Source: Sphingobacterium paucimobilis HER1398
GTDB lineage: Bacteria > Bacteroidota > Bacteroidia > Sphingobacteriales > Sphingobacteriaceae
DNA length: 64,000 bases
NCBI RefSeq assembly: GCF_000416985.1
Contig: NZ_ATDL01000004.1
Coordinates: 248,001 to 312,000, forward strand
Direction of reading: 5' to 3'
Under the pieces are notes generated by a model that did not search any database, had not been told where the DNA came from, and was given only the letters and a program-made list of their open reading frames with translations. Positions 57,259-64,000 of the stretch are shown in pieces. Within the stretch, counting starts at the first letter, position 1; each line of letters begins with the position of its first letter. Both the position numbers and the translations under genes were made by a program.

Positions 57259-58245
57259 TTACTTCATGTTACTGGGGGCGTATCCGTAAAAATTTTTAAA
57301 AGCAGTAGAAAACTGTACAATGCCATTGTATCCGCAGAGGTAGGCGATTTCGGTTATACTATGTTTCTCTTCATTCAATAAATCTATGGCATGTCTCATC
57401 CGTAAAGAAATGACATAACTCTTTATGGTCATGCCAAAACAGGATTTGAAGCCTTTTTTGAGCTTGAATTCATTGAGATAGCTCATACGAGCAAGCTCCG
57501 GAATCCCTGGAGCATCTCTAAAACCGATATCTAATATATTTTTGGCTTCCAGGAGCTTTTTATGATCCCGGTCATTCAAGCCTGATTTATTATATAAAAG
57601 ATGCTGCTTTTGGTTTATTTCGAGTTGCAGTAACAGGAGCTCTTGTATTTTATTCTCAATGTAGAGGCGTTTTAACTCTCCTTTTCTAGTGCATGACCTT
57701 ATTTCGTGAATGACTGCATGTATATATGGGTTGAACTGCAGCATCTTCCTGGAGAGTGTAGCTGTCTTTTGCTCGAAGATATTATTTACAAACTCTTTAT
57801 GCAGTATATAGTCTTTCGGAATGAGGTTAAAATAATACTCCTTAGACAGGATGATGATTAGAAACTGAACAGGGATGTTTGGAGGCATTTTAAACCGACC
57901 GTGGTAGTTCTTAGAGAAGGTTATATTATGTGTGTTGGCTAGATTCCAAGTAGAGTGCGTTAGCTTATCAATATCGGCTTCTATTTTGGAGTCAAACATA
58001 AACTCCATCATCACGCTTTCACCGTCTATCTTGAAGATATCCGTCATAGCCTGTTGCAGGGTCATTGTTACATCAATTAACAACATGCCCCCGCAGGACA
58101 TCTGTTTGTAGGTGATTTGGCCTATTCTGTCCTCTACAATGTCAACTTCTCTTTCGTCCAGTAGGGTAGACCTGTTATAGGCATCCTCTATTTCCTTTTG
58201 GATATAATACCGGTCAACCTGTTTCAACTTTGCTGAAAGCCTCAT
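57259..58245 (-). CDS. AraC-family transcriptional regulator
   Basis: The 328-residue protein ends with the two-helix-turn-helix AraC domain (about 230-328): AKNILDIGFRDAPGIPELARMSYLNEFKLKKGFKSCFGMTIKSYVISLRMRHAIDLL and HSITEIAYLCGYNGIVQFSTAFKNFYGYAP. The N-terminal part has no obvious sugar-binding motif and resembles regulators of siderophore uptake (PchR-like) in its length and pattern. It is divergent from the FecCD permease genes, which it likely controls through the 161-base shared region. Confidence 0.88.
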   Translation of the reverse strand: MRLSAKLKQVDRYYIQKEIEDAYNRSTLLDEREVDIVEDRIGQITYKQMSCGGMLLIDVTMTLQQAMTDIFKIDGESVMMEFMFDSKIEADIDKLTHSTWNLANTHNITFSKNYHGRFKMPPNIPVQFLIIILSKEYYFNLIPKDYILHKEFVNNIFEQKTATLSRKMLQFNPYIHAVIHEIRSCTRKGELKRLYIENKIQELLLLQLEINQKQHLLYNKSGLNDRDHKKLLEAKNILDIGFRDAPGIPELARMSYLNEFKLKKGFKSCFGMTIKSYVISLRMRHAIDLLNEEKHSITEIAYLCGYNGIVQFSTAFKNFYGYAPSNMK

Positions 58246-58306
58246 TTTAATCCTTTTATATTAAATAATCATCCTGTTTTGTTAACCTCTTGAATTTAGA
58301 TAAATC

Positions 58307-58314
58307 TAGCTTTG
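58307..58314 (+). promoter_or_regulatory. Candidate -7 box for the iron transporter
   Basis: TAGCTTTG in the shared AraC-permease region, about 92 bases before the permease start. An ATCATT/AATGAT inverted repeat (58360-58373) lies downstream and could be a regulator or Fur-type site. Confidence 0.4.
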
Positions 58315-58406
58315 CAAATATATTTATAATGAGTCTTAATAAGAATAGCTTTAAGGCATATCATTGTAATGATTCTGTTAATTGTTTCAAATACTGAGCT
58401 AAGGAG

Positions 58407-59348
58407 TTGAAGACAACACTACTTATATTCGTTTTATTATTTTTTTCTATACTCTCCCTATTTGTAGGAGTGGCCGATATTTCTATATCAGATATTCTTC
58501 AATGGGATATGGACAAGATTTCTATCGTGTCTTTGAGTCGTATACCAAGGACTATATCACTGATATTAGCTGGAATTGGATTGAGCGTATGTGGTCTTAT
58601 TATGCAACAGATGACACAGAATAAGTTTGTGTCGCCTACTACAGCTGGGACTTTAGAAGCCGCCAAGATGGGTTTATTGGCAGGGATGTTTCTTATTCCA
58701 GCGTCTAGTATGCTTGTAAAAGGCGCTTTTGCATTCTGTTTTACATTCCTGGGCAGCTTACTCTTCTTATTTATTACGGGGCGTATACGATTCCGCAACG
58801 TTATTTTTATTCCATTAGTGGGACTTATGTTTGGAGGTATTCTGAACTCCATTGCTACTTTTTTTGCCGCCAACCATAATTTAGTGCAAGACATGAACGC
58901 TTGGATGATGGGCGATTTTTCAGGTATTTTGCAGGGACAGTACGAGCTTATTTATGTCAGTCTACCTGCGATAATAGTTACTTATCTATATGCCAATAAG
59001 TTTGCTGTGGTAGGGATGGGGCGGGATTTCTCCAAAAATCTAGGACTGAACTACAAAGCTGTTATGAATATTGGCGTATTATGTGTCTCCTTAACGGTTA
59101 GTACTGTTATTATCACTGCCGGTTCTATTACTTTTCTGGGATTGGTCGTTCCGAATATAGTCAGTATGGTATATGGCGATAATATTAAGAAGACGCTTCC
59201 TTATGTTGCGCTGTGGGGAGCTATTTTCCTGCTGATCTGCGACATTATTGGAAGGGTAATCATTTTCCCTTTCGAGATTCCGATAGGTATGGTCGTTGGT
59301 TTTATTGGAGGTATACTATTTCTCCTTCTTTTATTGCGCAAGAAATGA
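58407..59348 (+). CDS. Iron-siderophore ABC permease (FecCD family), first subunit
   Basis: The product has 313 residues from TTG 58407, MKTTLLIFVLLFFSILSLFVGVADI. The family core is RIPRTISLILAGIGLSVCGLIMQQMTQNKFVSPTTAGTLEAAKMG, GREF-type loop GMGRDFSKNLGLNYKAV and ITFLGLVVPNIVSMVYGD. TTG is preceded directly by AAGGAG and is the only start that keeps the first membrane helix; an in-frame stop lies at 58395. It pairs with the next gene to form the membrane channel, as in FatDC or YclNO. Confidence 0.9.
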   Translation: MKTTLLIFVLLFFSILSLFVGVADISISDILQWDMDKISIVSLSRIPRTISLILAGIGLSVCGLIMQQMTQNKFVSPTTAGTLEAAKMGLLAGMFLIPASSMLVKGAFAFCFTFLGSLLFLFITGRIRFRNVIFIPLVGLMFGGILNSIATFFAANHNLVQDMNAWMMGDFSGILQGQYELIYVSLPAIIVTYLYANKFAVVGMGRDFSKNLGLNYKAVMNIGVLCVSLTVSTVIITAGSITFLGLVVPNIVSMVYGDNIKKTLPYVALWGAIFLLICDIIGRVIIFPFEIPIGMVVGFIGGILFLLLLLRKK

Positions 59349-60295
59349 GGGAGAACAAGAAGAGAGTTTTGCTATTGCTATTATTGGCTATTCTCATTAT
59401 AGGTCTATTTTTAGGCTATAATCTTGGGACTAGTTGGCGGTTTGCGCTAGAATTAAGGTCCATCAAGTTGGTCGCCATGCTTGTCGTAGCTTGTTGTGTT
59501 GCTTATTCCTCTGTTGCTTTTCAGACCATCACTGCCAATCGTATTCTGACACCTTCTATTATGGGATTTGAATCGGTCTATATGCTGTTGCAGACCATTA
59601 TCGTGTTTGTATATGGTGATATGACTTTTCGTGTTCTTAATAGTTTTGACAATTTCTTGTTGTCGGTTGTATTCATGATCGGGTTTTCCTTTCTGCTTTA
59701 TTTTCTGATTTATAGAAGAGGACGCAACAATATGTATTTGTTGCTATTGGTGGGACTGGTACTTGGGATTTTGTTCAATACCTTCAGCTCATTTATGCAG
59801 TTGTTGATTGATCCCAATGACTTTTTCATCATCCAGGGAAAGATGTTTGCCTCTTTCAATAAGATAAATGAAAGCTTGCTATGGTATGCTGCAGGTATTT
59901 TGGTCATCGTTCTGCTCTTCGGTTTTCGAATGAATCGGTATCTCGATGTACTTGCTTTGGGACGTGATCAAGCAATTAGTCTTGGAGTGGATTACCCTAA
60001 GGTGGTGAAGACCTTCTTTATTATCATTGCTATTCTTGTATCGGTTTCTACAGCGCTAATCGGTCCTGTCGCCTTTCTAGGCTTGTTGGTTACCAATGTA
60101 ACTTACCAACTGATAAAGTCACAGCGCCACGGATTGGTTATTCCGGCCTGTTGCCTGGTAGCTATTATTGCTATTGTAGGAGGACAGTTCATTATGGAAC
60201 GGATACTTAATTTTTCTACACCAATCAGTACAATTATCAACCTGGTGGGAGGAATATACTTTTTGTATCTATTGTTAAAAGTCAAAAAAATATAG
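59345..60295 (+). CDS. Iron-siderophore ABC permease (FecCD family), second subunit
   Basis: ATG 59345 overlaps the stop of the first permease (ATGA), giving 316 residues: MRENKKRVLLLLLLAILIIGLFLGYNLGTSWRF. Hallmarks are TITANRILTPSIMGFESVYMLLQTIIVFVYGD, ALGRDQAISLGVDYPKVVKTFFIII and VAFLGLLVTNVTYQL. A longer frame open upstream to 59213 overlaps the first gene and is not used. The pair resembles petrobactin/anguibactin-type transporters. Confidence 0.9.
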   Translation: MRENKKRVLLLLLLAILIIGLFLGYNLGTSWRFALELRSIKLVAMLVVACCVAYSSVAFQTITANRILTPSIMGFESVYMLLQTIIVFVYGDMTFRVLNSFDNFLLSVVFMIGFSFLLYFLIYRRGRNNMYLLLLVGLVLGILFNTFSSFMQLLIDPNDFFIIQGKMFASFNKINESLLWYAAGILVIVLLFGFRMNRYLDVLALGRDQAISLGVDYPKVVKTFFIIIAILVSVSTALIGPVAFLGLLVTNVTYQLIKSQRHGLVIPACCLVAIIAIVGGQFIMERILNFSTPISTIINLVGGIYFLYLLLKVKKI

Positions 60296-60323
60296 TGCTA
60301 ATTCTGTTTTAAATAATATACAT

Positions 60324-61259
60324 ATGAAAAAATCTGTTTTTTTATTCGCACTGGCGATAGCAGTCGCTTTTACGGGGTGTAACAATGCCAATCAAAGTAA
60401 GGCTGAAGGTGAAGGGGCTAACGATAAAGTCACCATAACTCATGAATTGGGAACGGTAGATGTGCCAGTCAATCCCAAAAGAGTAGTCGTATTGGATTTT
60501 AGTCAATTGGAAAACCTAGACTTTATAGGAGTAAAGCCGGTAGGTATCCCCAAAACAGGAGTGCCAAAGTATCTTTCAAGATATAAGGACGATGAGAGTA
60601 TTGCTGACCTAGGTAATCTGGTTGAGGCTAATGTCGAAAAATTGAATGAGTTGAATCCTGACCTTATCATTATTGGAGGTAGGCTTAAAGATTCTTATGA
60701 ACAGATTTCTAAAATTGCCCCGACTATTATTCCTGTTTGGGATACAAAAGACCAGTTCGGTGCATTGGAAAAGAATATAACCAACTTAGGTAAGATCTTT
60801 GGTAAAGAAAAAGAGTTTGAAGCATCGTTGGCCGATATTAAGACAAAAGCAGCAGCAGTCAAAGAAAAAGCAGACAAGTCTGACGCAAAGGCTCTTGTTG
60901 TATTACATAACAAGGGACGTTTTAGTGCTTACGGTAGCGGTTCACGTTTTGGACTGATTCACGATATCCTTGGTGTGCAGGAAGCTGCAAAAGGTTTAGA
61001 TACGCATCTTCACGGGACGAAAACCTCTAACGAATTTATTGCTGAGACCAATCCTGATATTTTATTTGTTGTCGATAGAAGTGCTGCTATCGGTGATACC
61101 CCATTAAACAAAGAGGAAGTTGAGAACAAATTGATCCAACGCACGAACGCCTTTAAAAACGGAAAGATTGTTTACCTAGATTCCGAAACCTGGTATCTAG
61201 CTGGCGGTGGAGTGATCTCTATCAACAGAATGATCGATGAAGTAGATAAGGCTTTATAG
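60324..61259 (+). CDS. Siderophore-binding lipoprotein of the ABC transporter
   Basis: The 311-residue product has the signal MKKSVFLFALAIAVAFTGC with Cys 19. The periplasmic binding fold contains NPKRVVVLDFSQLENLDFIGVKPVGIPKTGVPKYL, DLGNLVEANVEKLNELNPDLIIIGGRL, SAYGSGSRFGLIHDILGVQEA and NPDILFVVDRSAAIG. These are typical of CeuE/FatB/YclQ-type catecholate siderophore receptors. It follows the second permease by 28 bases, where the ATPase gene usually stands; none is present. Confidence 0.9.
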   Translation: MKKSVFLFALAIAVAFTGCNNANQSKAEGEGANDKVTITHELGTVDVPVNPKRVVVLDFSQLENLDFIGVKPVGIPKTGVPKYLSRYKDDESIADLGNLVEANVEKLNELNPDLIIIGGRLKDSYEQISKIAPTIIPVWDTKDQFGALEKNITNLGKIFGKEKEFEASLADIKTKAAAVKEKADKSDAKALVVLHNKGRFSAYGSGSRFGLIHDILGVQEAAKGLDTHLHGTKTSNEFIAETNPDILFVVDRSAAIGDTPLNKEEVENKLIQRTNAFKNGKIVYLDSETWYLAGGGVISINRMIDEVDKAL

Positions 61260-61270
61260 TAAAGAATAAC

Positions 61271-61306
61271 AAAAAAGCTCCAAGTGAAAGAACTTGGAGC
61301 TTTTTT
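61271..61306 (+). terminator. Terminator of the iron transporter operon
   Basis: AAAAAAGCTCCAAGT pairs with ACTTGGAGCTTTTTT. The stem AAGCTCCAAG is nearly the same as the tRNA-Met terminator at 56986. Confidence 0.88.
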
Positions 61307-61343
61307 CTGAAAGTACCTTTGTTATTGATTCCATACTATATTT

Positions 61344-61411
61344 TAAGGCACCAATGAGCGCTCTTCATTCGACTCAATGAAAATCACCAACAGTGATGAA
61401 AGTTTTATTTT
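61344..61411 (+). repeat. Dispersed intergenic element, shortened copy C
   Basis: AAGGCACCAATGAG, a TCTTCATTC block and GATGAAAGTTTTATTTT align with the ends of copies A and B, with the middle block missing. It lies upstream of the DinB gene. Confidence 0.4.
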
Positions 61412-61472
61412 GGTATATGACAGTCATTATGATTACTTTTAAAAGCTAATCAGATAAGATATCTTAATAAAT

Positions 61473-61997
61473 ATGACAAAGTATCAATTAATTGAGACAT
61501 TCGTAAAAAACCATCAAATCCTAATAGACTATATAGATCAATTGGAAAAAGAGGGATATCTCTATACCCAAGGTGGAAAATGGACAGCGGGTCAACAATT
61601 ACATCATGTCGGCTCCACTATCGTTCCGTTTACTAAAGCTTTGGTTTCAAAAGAATACCTGGTTCAAAAGTTTGGCGATTTGGATAGATCCACTTGGTCT
61701 TATCAGACTGTTTTGGATAACTACGCCAAGACAAGTCTAAAAGCACCTGAACAGTTTTTGCCACCTGCGGAAGTCAGCTTTGAACAAAAAGAGACTATTA
61801 TTACGTCACTTCACAGCGATCTCAAAAAAATAAGTGCTCTGTTGGAACTTTATGAAGAAGATGAACTGGATCTTCTCGTTATTCCACACCCTTTGTTAGG
61901 CAAAATGAATATTAGAGAGATTTTCTATTTAATGGGGTATCATCCTATCCATCATCTCAAGCAAATTAAAACTCTGTTAAATAATTATGAGGTGTAA
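61473..61997 (+). CDS. DinB/YfiT-like metal-dependent hydrolase family protein
   Basis: The 174-residue protein has the four-helix DinB pattern with likely metal-binding histidines in GGKWTAGQQLHHVGSTIVPFTKAL and MGYHPIHHLKQIKTLL, plus NIREIFYLMGYH. DinB-fold proteins include thiol transferases; nothing tells the substrate here. It is a single gene, upstream region includes copy C of the dispersed element. Confidence 0.85.
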   Translation: MTKYQLIETFVKNHQILIDYIDQLEKEGYLYTQGGKWTAGQQLHHVGSTIVPFTKALVSKEYLVQKFGDLDRSTWSYQTVLDNYAKTSLKAPEQFLPPAEVSFEQKETIITSLHSDLKKISALLELYEEDELDLLVIPHPLLGKMNIREIFYLMGYHPIHHLKQIKTLLNNYEV

Positions 61998-62334
61998 GTG
62001 CGGGAGCTGCTAATGCAAACTACAGCCTGATAAAAAGCTCCGAATTTCCAAGCCTTTCTTAGTAGTACTCTAGAGAAAGGCTTGAAGTGCTACTTAACAG
62101 CATGGGCAATCTCTATGCGAAAAATCAATCGTCATTGTTTGTTGAGATTAGCAGTGTTTTGATGTTAAGCTTTCTTTTTAATACCTTTGTGCCATTATGC
62201 GGCAATAATAAATCTATTCTTATAATAATTATACCCTTTGGTTGATTCTATACCAAGGGCTTTCTTGTATTTATTAATTGTTAACAGATCCTATACCATC
62301 AGGTATAGTGACTTCTTTATTATTGCTTCATAAT
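61998..62334. other. Intergenic region before the MFS pump
   Basis: An inverted repeat AAGCCTTTCT/AGAAAGGCTT (62050-62059 with 62073-62082) lacks a T run, so it is not a clear terminator. Just before the pump gene there is a palindrome CTATACC-ATCA-GGTATAG (62291-62308), a candidate operator. No gene is visible. Confidence 0.5.
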
Positions 62335-63573
62335 ATGAAATCTAAAGAGAGATATACGCTATTTTTTATCGTGATAGTGGTCAGCATAGATACCGCAGGC
62401 TTCGGTATTATTTTTCCAGTACTGCCACAGTTATTGACTGATTTATTGCATACAGATATTAGTACTGCCGCCCAGTATGGGGGCTGGTTGTCTTTTTGTT
62501 ATGCCCTTATGCAATTTGTCTTCGCTCCTATATTGGGTAACCTCAGTGATGCTTACGGACGCCGGCCAGTGTTGCTGAGCTCCTTGTTAGGCTTTGGGAT
62601 AGATTGCATTTTTTTAGCTTTTGCACCTGATATATTGTGGCTGTTTTTGGGGCGTACCATCGCTGGGATCACGGGAGCGAGTTTTTCGGTTGCATCAGCC
62701 TGTGTAGCTGATATCAGTACGGGAAAAGATCGAACAAAGTTTTTCGGCTTGATCAATGCCGCTTTTGGCGCGGGATTCATTTTAGGTCCCGCCATTGGAG
62801 GGGTGTTGGCCAAGTGGGGAACACACGCACCTTTTCTTTTTGCGGCTACCTTGAGCCTGATCAATTTTATCTTCGGATATTTTTTCTTTACAGAGTCCCT
62901 GGAGAAAGAGAAAAGAAGGAAATTTGATTGGAGAAAAGCTAATCCCTTTGGTGCCCTCGTGCATTTGCAGAAATTGCCAGCCGTTTGGTCGTTGGTTATC
63001 GCGATGTTGTTCGTCTCCATGGCAACCCACAGCATGGAAAGCGTATGGTCATTCTTTACTATAGAGAAGTTTCATTGGGATAATTCGATGGTGGGTTATT
63101 CTTTGGCGTTTATTGGTGCCCTTTCTATTATCGTACAGTTGTGGGGAGTAGCTTTCCTCACGGATAGGATAGGGGAGCGAAGGATGCTGATCGGTGGTCT
63201 TTGTTGTCTTATATTTGGCTTTTTTATTTTCGCTTTCTCTTCTGTAGAGTGGTTACTATTCGTTGGGATTATCGTCTTTATTATAGGAGGTGTTCAAGGA
63301 GCAGCTATGCAAAGTATTATTTCTCTAAGTGTCCCTGATAACGAACAAGGAGTGCTTCAAGGTGCTTTGGGGTGTTTACTCGGCTTTACTACCTTTGTGG
63401 CGCCGCCAATAATGACATCAAGCTTTTCTTGTTTTACGAAAGAAGGAGCTGGATTTTATTTTCCGGGAGTGCCTTTTTTGATAGCTGCTGTATTCGGGGT
63501 TATCGGCTTGGTTTTATGCTATTTCAGTATTAGCAGATTATCAACGAAAACCAGATCAGAACGGTCAAAATAA
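62335..63573 (+). CDS. MFS drug efflux pump, Tet/TCR type
   Basis: From ATG 62335 (MKSKERYTLFFIVIVVSIDTAGFGIIFPVLPQLL) the product has 412 residues and 12 membrane helices. Motif A is APILGNLSDAYGRRPVLLSSLLGFGIDCIF, motif C region AAFGAGFILGPAIGGVLA, and helix 7-8 segments follow (WSLVIAMLFVSMATHSMESVWSFF). This is the TetA-type family, though housekeeping members (drug or sugar efflux) share the pattern, so tetracycline resistance is not claimed. A TTG-started extension at 62278 overlaps the palindrome and is rejected. Confidence 0.9.
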   Translation: MKSKERYTLFFIVIVVSIDTAGFGIIFPVLPQLLTDLLHTDISTAAQYGGWLSFCYALMQFVFAPILGNLSDAYGRRPVLLSSLLGFGIDCIFLAFAPDILWLFLGRTIAGITGASFSVASACVADISTGKDRTKFFGLINAAFGAGFILGPAIGGVLAKWGTHAPFLFAATLSLINFIFGYFFFTESLEKEKRRKFDWRKANPFGALVHLQKLPAVWSLVIAMLFVSMATHSMESVWSFFTIEKFHWDNSMVGYSLAFIGALSIIVQLWGVAFLTDRIGERRMLIGGLCCLIFGFFIFAFSSVEWLLFVGIIVFIIGGVQGAAMQSIISLSVPDNEQGVLQGALGCLLGFTTFVAPPIMTSSFSCFTKEGAGFYFPGVPFLIAAVFGVIGLVLCYFSISRLSTKTRSERSK

Positions 63574-63913
63574 CACTGTTGATTTTTAATGTGTGGTTGA
63601 AATAAGCTGTAAGAATCTGAATATGTACAGATTTTTATGGCTTATTTTATAGTTTCGTTTGAAACCTTTTAAATAATTGACCTTTTTTGTTTAGTGGTCA
63701 GTATTGAAACGTCTTTTTCATTAGGAAAATTGTATAAAAGCTCTTTTTTTTATCGCATTTTAATAAAAAACACAATTGTTACATTTGTAACTTGTTGATT
63801 TTTAGTTTTTTATTTTTAGTTTTTAGTTGTTGTGACAATTAGAAGACTTTTTGTTCTTTTTTTGATTTTAAAAAGTTCTACATTTGCCAGTGTTAAATAT
63901 AAATTAAAAAGAT
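63574..63913. other. A/T-rich intergenic region before the last gene
   Basis: Near 63600-63652 AATAAGC/GCTTATT with an inner ATCTG/CAGAT may form a terminator of the MFS gene. GTTACATTTGTAAC at 63778-63791 is an inverted repeat that also reads as a TAnnTTTG box. The stretch is otherwise T-rich. Confidence 0.4.
63879..63886 (+). promoter_or_regulatory. -7 box of the right-edge gene
   Basis: TACATTTG, 27 bases before ATG 63914. Confidence 0.55.
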
Positions 63914-64000
63914 ATGAAAAAATTTTTACTTACATTAACTGCTGTTGCAGGTTTGACAGTTGCTTCTCAAGCACAAGAATTTGGTTTTGAAAAAGGTAAC
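63914..64000 (+). CDS. Exported protein, probably outer-membrane beta-barrel (cut by edge)
   Basis: Only 29 codons are present: MKKFLLTLTAVAGLTVASQA followed by QEFGFEKGN. This is a signal peptide with a standard cleavage after Gln-Ala, then the start of a mature protein. The pattern AQEFGFEKGN is common at the start of porin-like barrels of Bacteroidota, but the family cannot be fixed from this length. A strong promoter precedes it. Confidence 0.6.
   Translation, partial: MKKFLLTLTAVAGLTVASQAQEFGFEKGN

Noticed and set aside
57111..57299. 62-codon frame inside the tRNA repeat
   Set aside because: It reads through repeats and terminators and overlaps the AraC gene end.
59213..59344. Extended N-terminus of the second FecCD permease
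   Set aside because: The extension reads the first permease in another frame; ATG 59345 gives a proper first helix and the usual ATGA overlap.
62553..63035. 160-codon minus-strand frame opposite the MFS gene
   Set aside because: It is a shadow of the MFS coding sequence, with no family match and no promoter.

Overview
The window comes from a Bacteroidota chromosome, most likely a Sphingobacteriaceae member (Sphingobacterium-like). Supporting signs are promoters with the Bacteroidota -7 box TAnnTTTG ahead of many genes, almost no Shine-Dalgarno sites, AT-rich start contexts of the type TATACATATGAAA, and families largely confined to the phylum (PorD/DUF4835 beside recN, DUF4292 beside an EnvC-like protein, DUF2027, split transketolase, HemC-HemD fusion). 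Most of the DNA is ordinary housekeeping chromosome. I see no prophage, CRISPR array, transposase or complete mobile element. This taxonomic reading is from pattern recognition, not from a search.

Layout. 0-5 kb: 5' end of ftsK, a DUF4397 lipoprotein, then a minus-strand run of split transketolase, an ECF sigma factor, a repeat-bearing membrane protein that is probably its anti-sigma partner, and a small Spy-like periplasmic protein. 5-13 kb: MuiA-like protein, M28 peptidase, SprT-like metalloprotein, porD-recN, then a gene-free stretch with a degenerate 21-bp tandem array built on the palindrome ACGCTAGCGT. 13-20 kb: two lipoproteins and the heme operon hemA-hemCD-hemB-hemL. 20-25 kb: AI-2E family permease, an orphan candidate small RNA, rbfA, aat, a class V aminotransferase and a DUF2027 protein. 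25-28 kb: rplM-rpsI-rpsB-tsf. 28-35 kb: TPR, DUF4292 and EnvC-like envelope cluster, tatA, LysM transglycosylase, PRTase, NlpC/P60. 35-41 kb: threonine operon with a textbook attenuator leader peptide, thrA, thrB, a micro-ORF in a hairpin, thrC. 41-49 kb: rRNA methyltransferase, fabH, clpS, TonB-dependent receptor, DUF1080 and SGNH hydrolases, YjjG-like phosphatase. 49-57 kb: two-component system leading into hemE-hemJ, ribBA, LptF/G-type permease, START-like protein, tRNA-Met. 57-64 kb: tandem copies of the tRNA 3' end, an AraC regulator with an iron-siderophore ABC permease pair and binding protein (no ATPase gene here), DinB, a Tet-type MFS pump, and the start of an outer-membrane protein.

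Functional links: six of the protoporphyrin pathway activities (HemA, L, B, C, D, E, plus HemJ) lie in two clusters about 30 kb apart, the second transcribed with a histidine kinase/response regulator. Aat and ClpS are the two ends of the N-degron pathway. The 57-61 kb block is a self-contained iron acquisition cassette beside a tRNA gene.

The most notable non-gene signals are: the 21-bp palindromic array after recN; the 109-bp tandem repeats carrying the tRNA-Met 3' end plus terminator plus a REP-like palindrome; the thr attenuator and the thrB-thrC micro-ORF; several genes whose -7 box abuts the ATG (predicted leaderless mRNAs); a dispersed intergenic element in three places; and an orphan promoter-to-terminator unit that may encode a small RNA.
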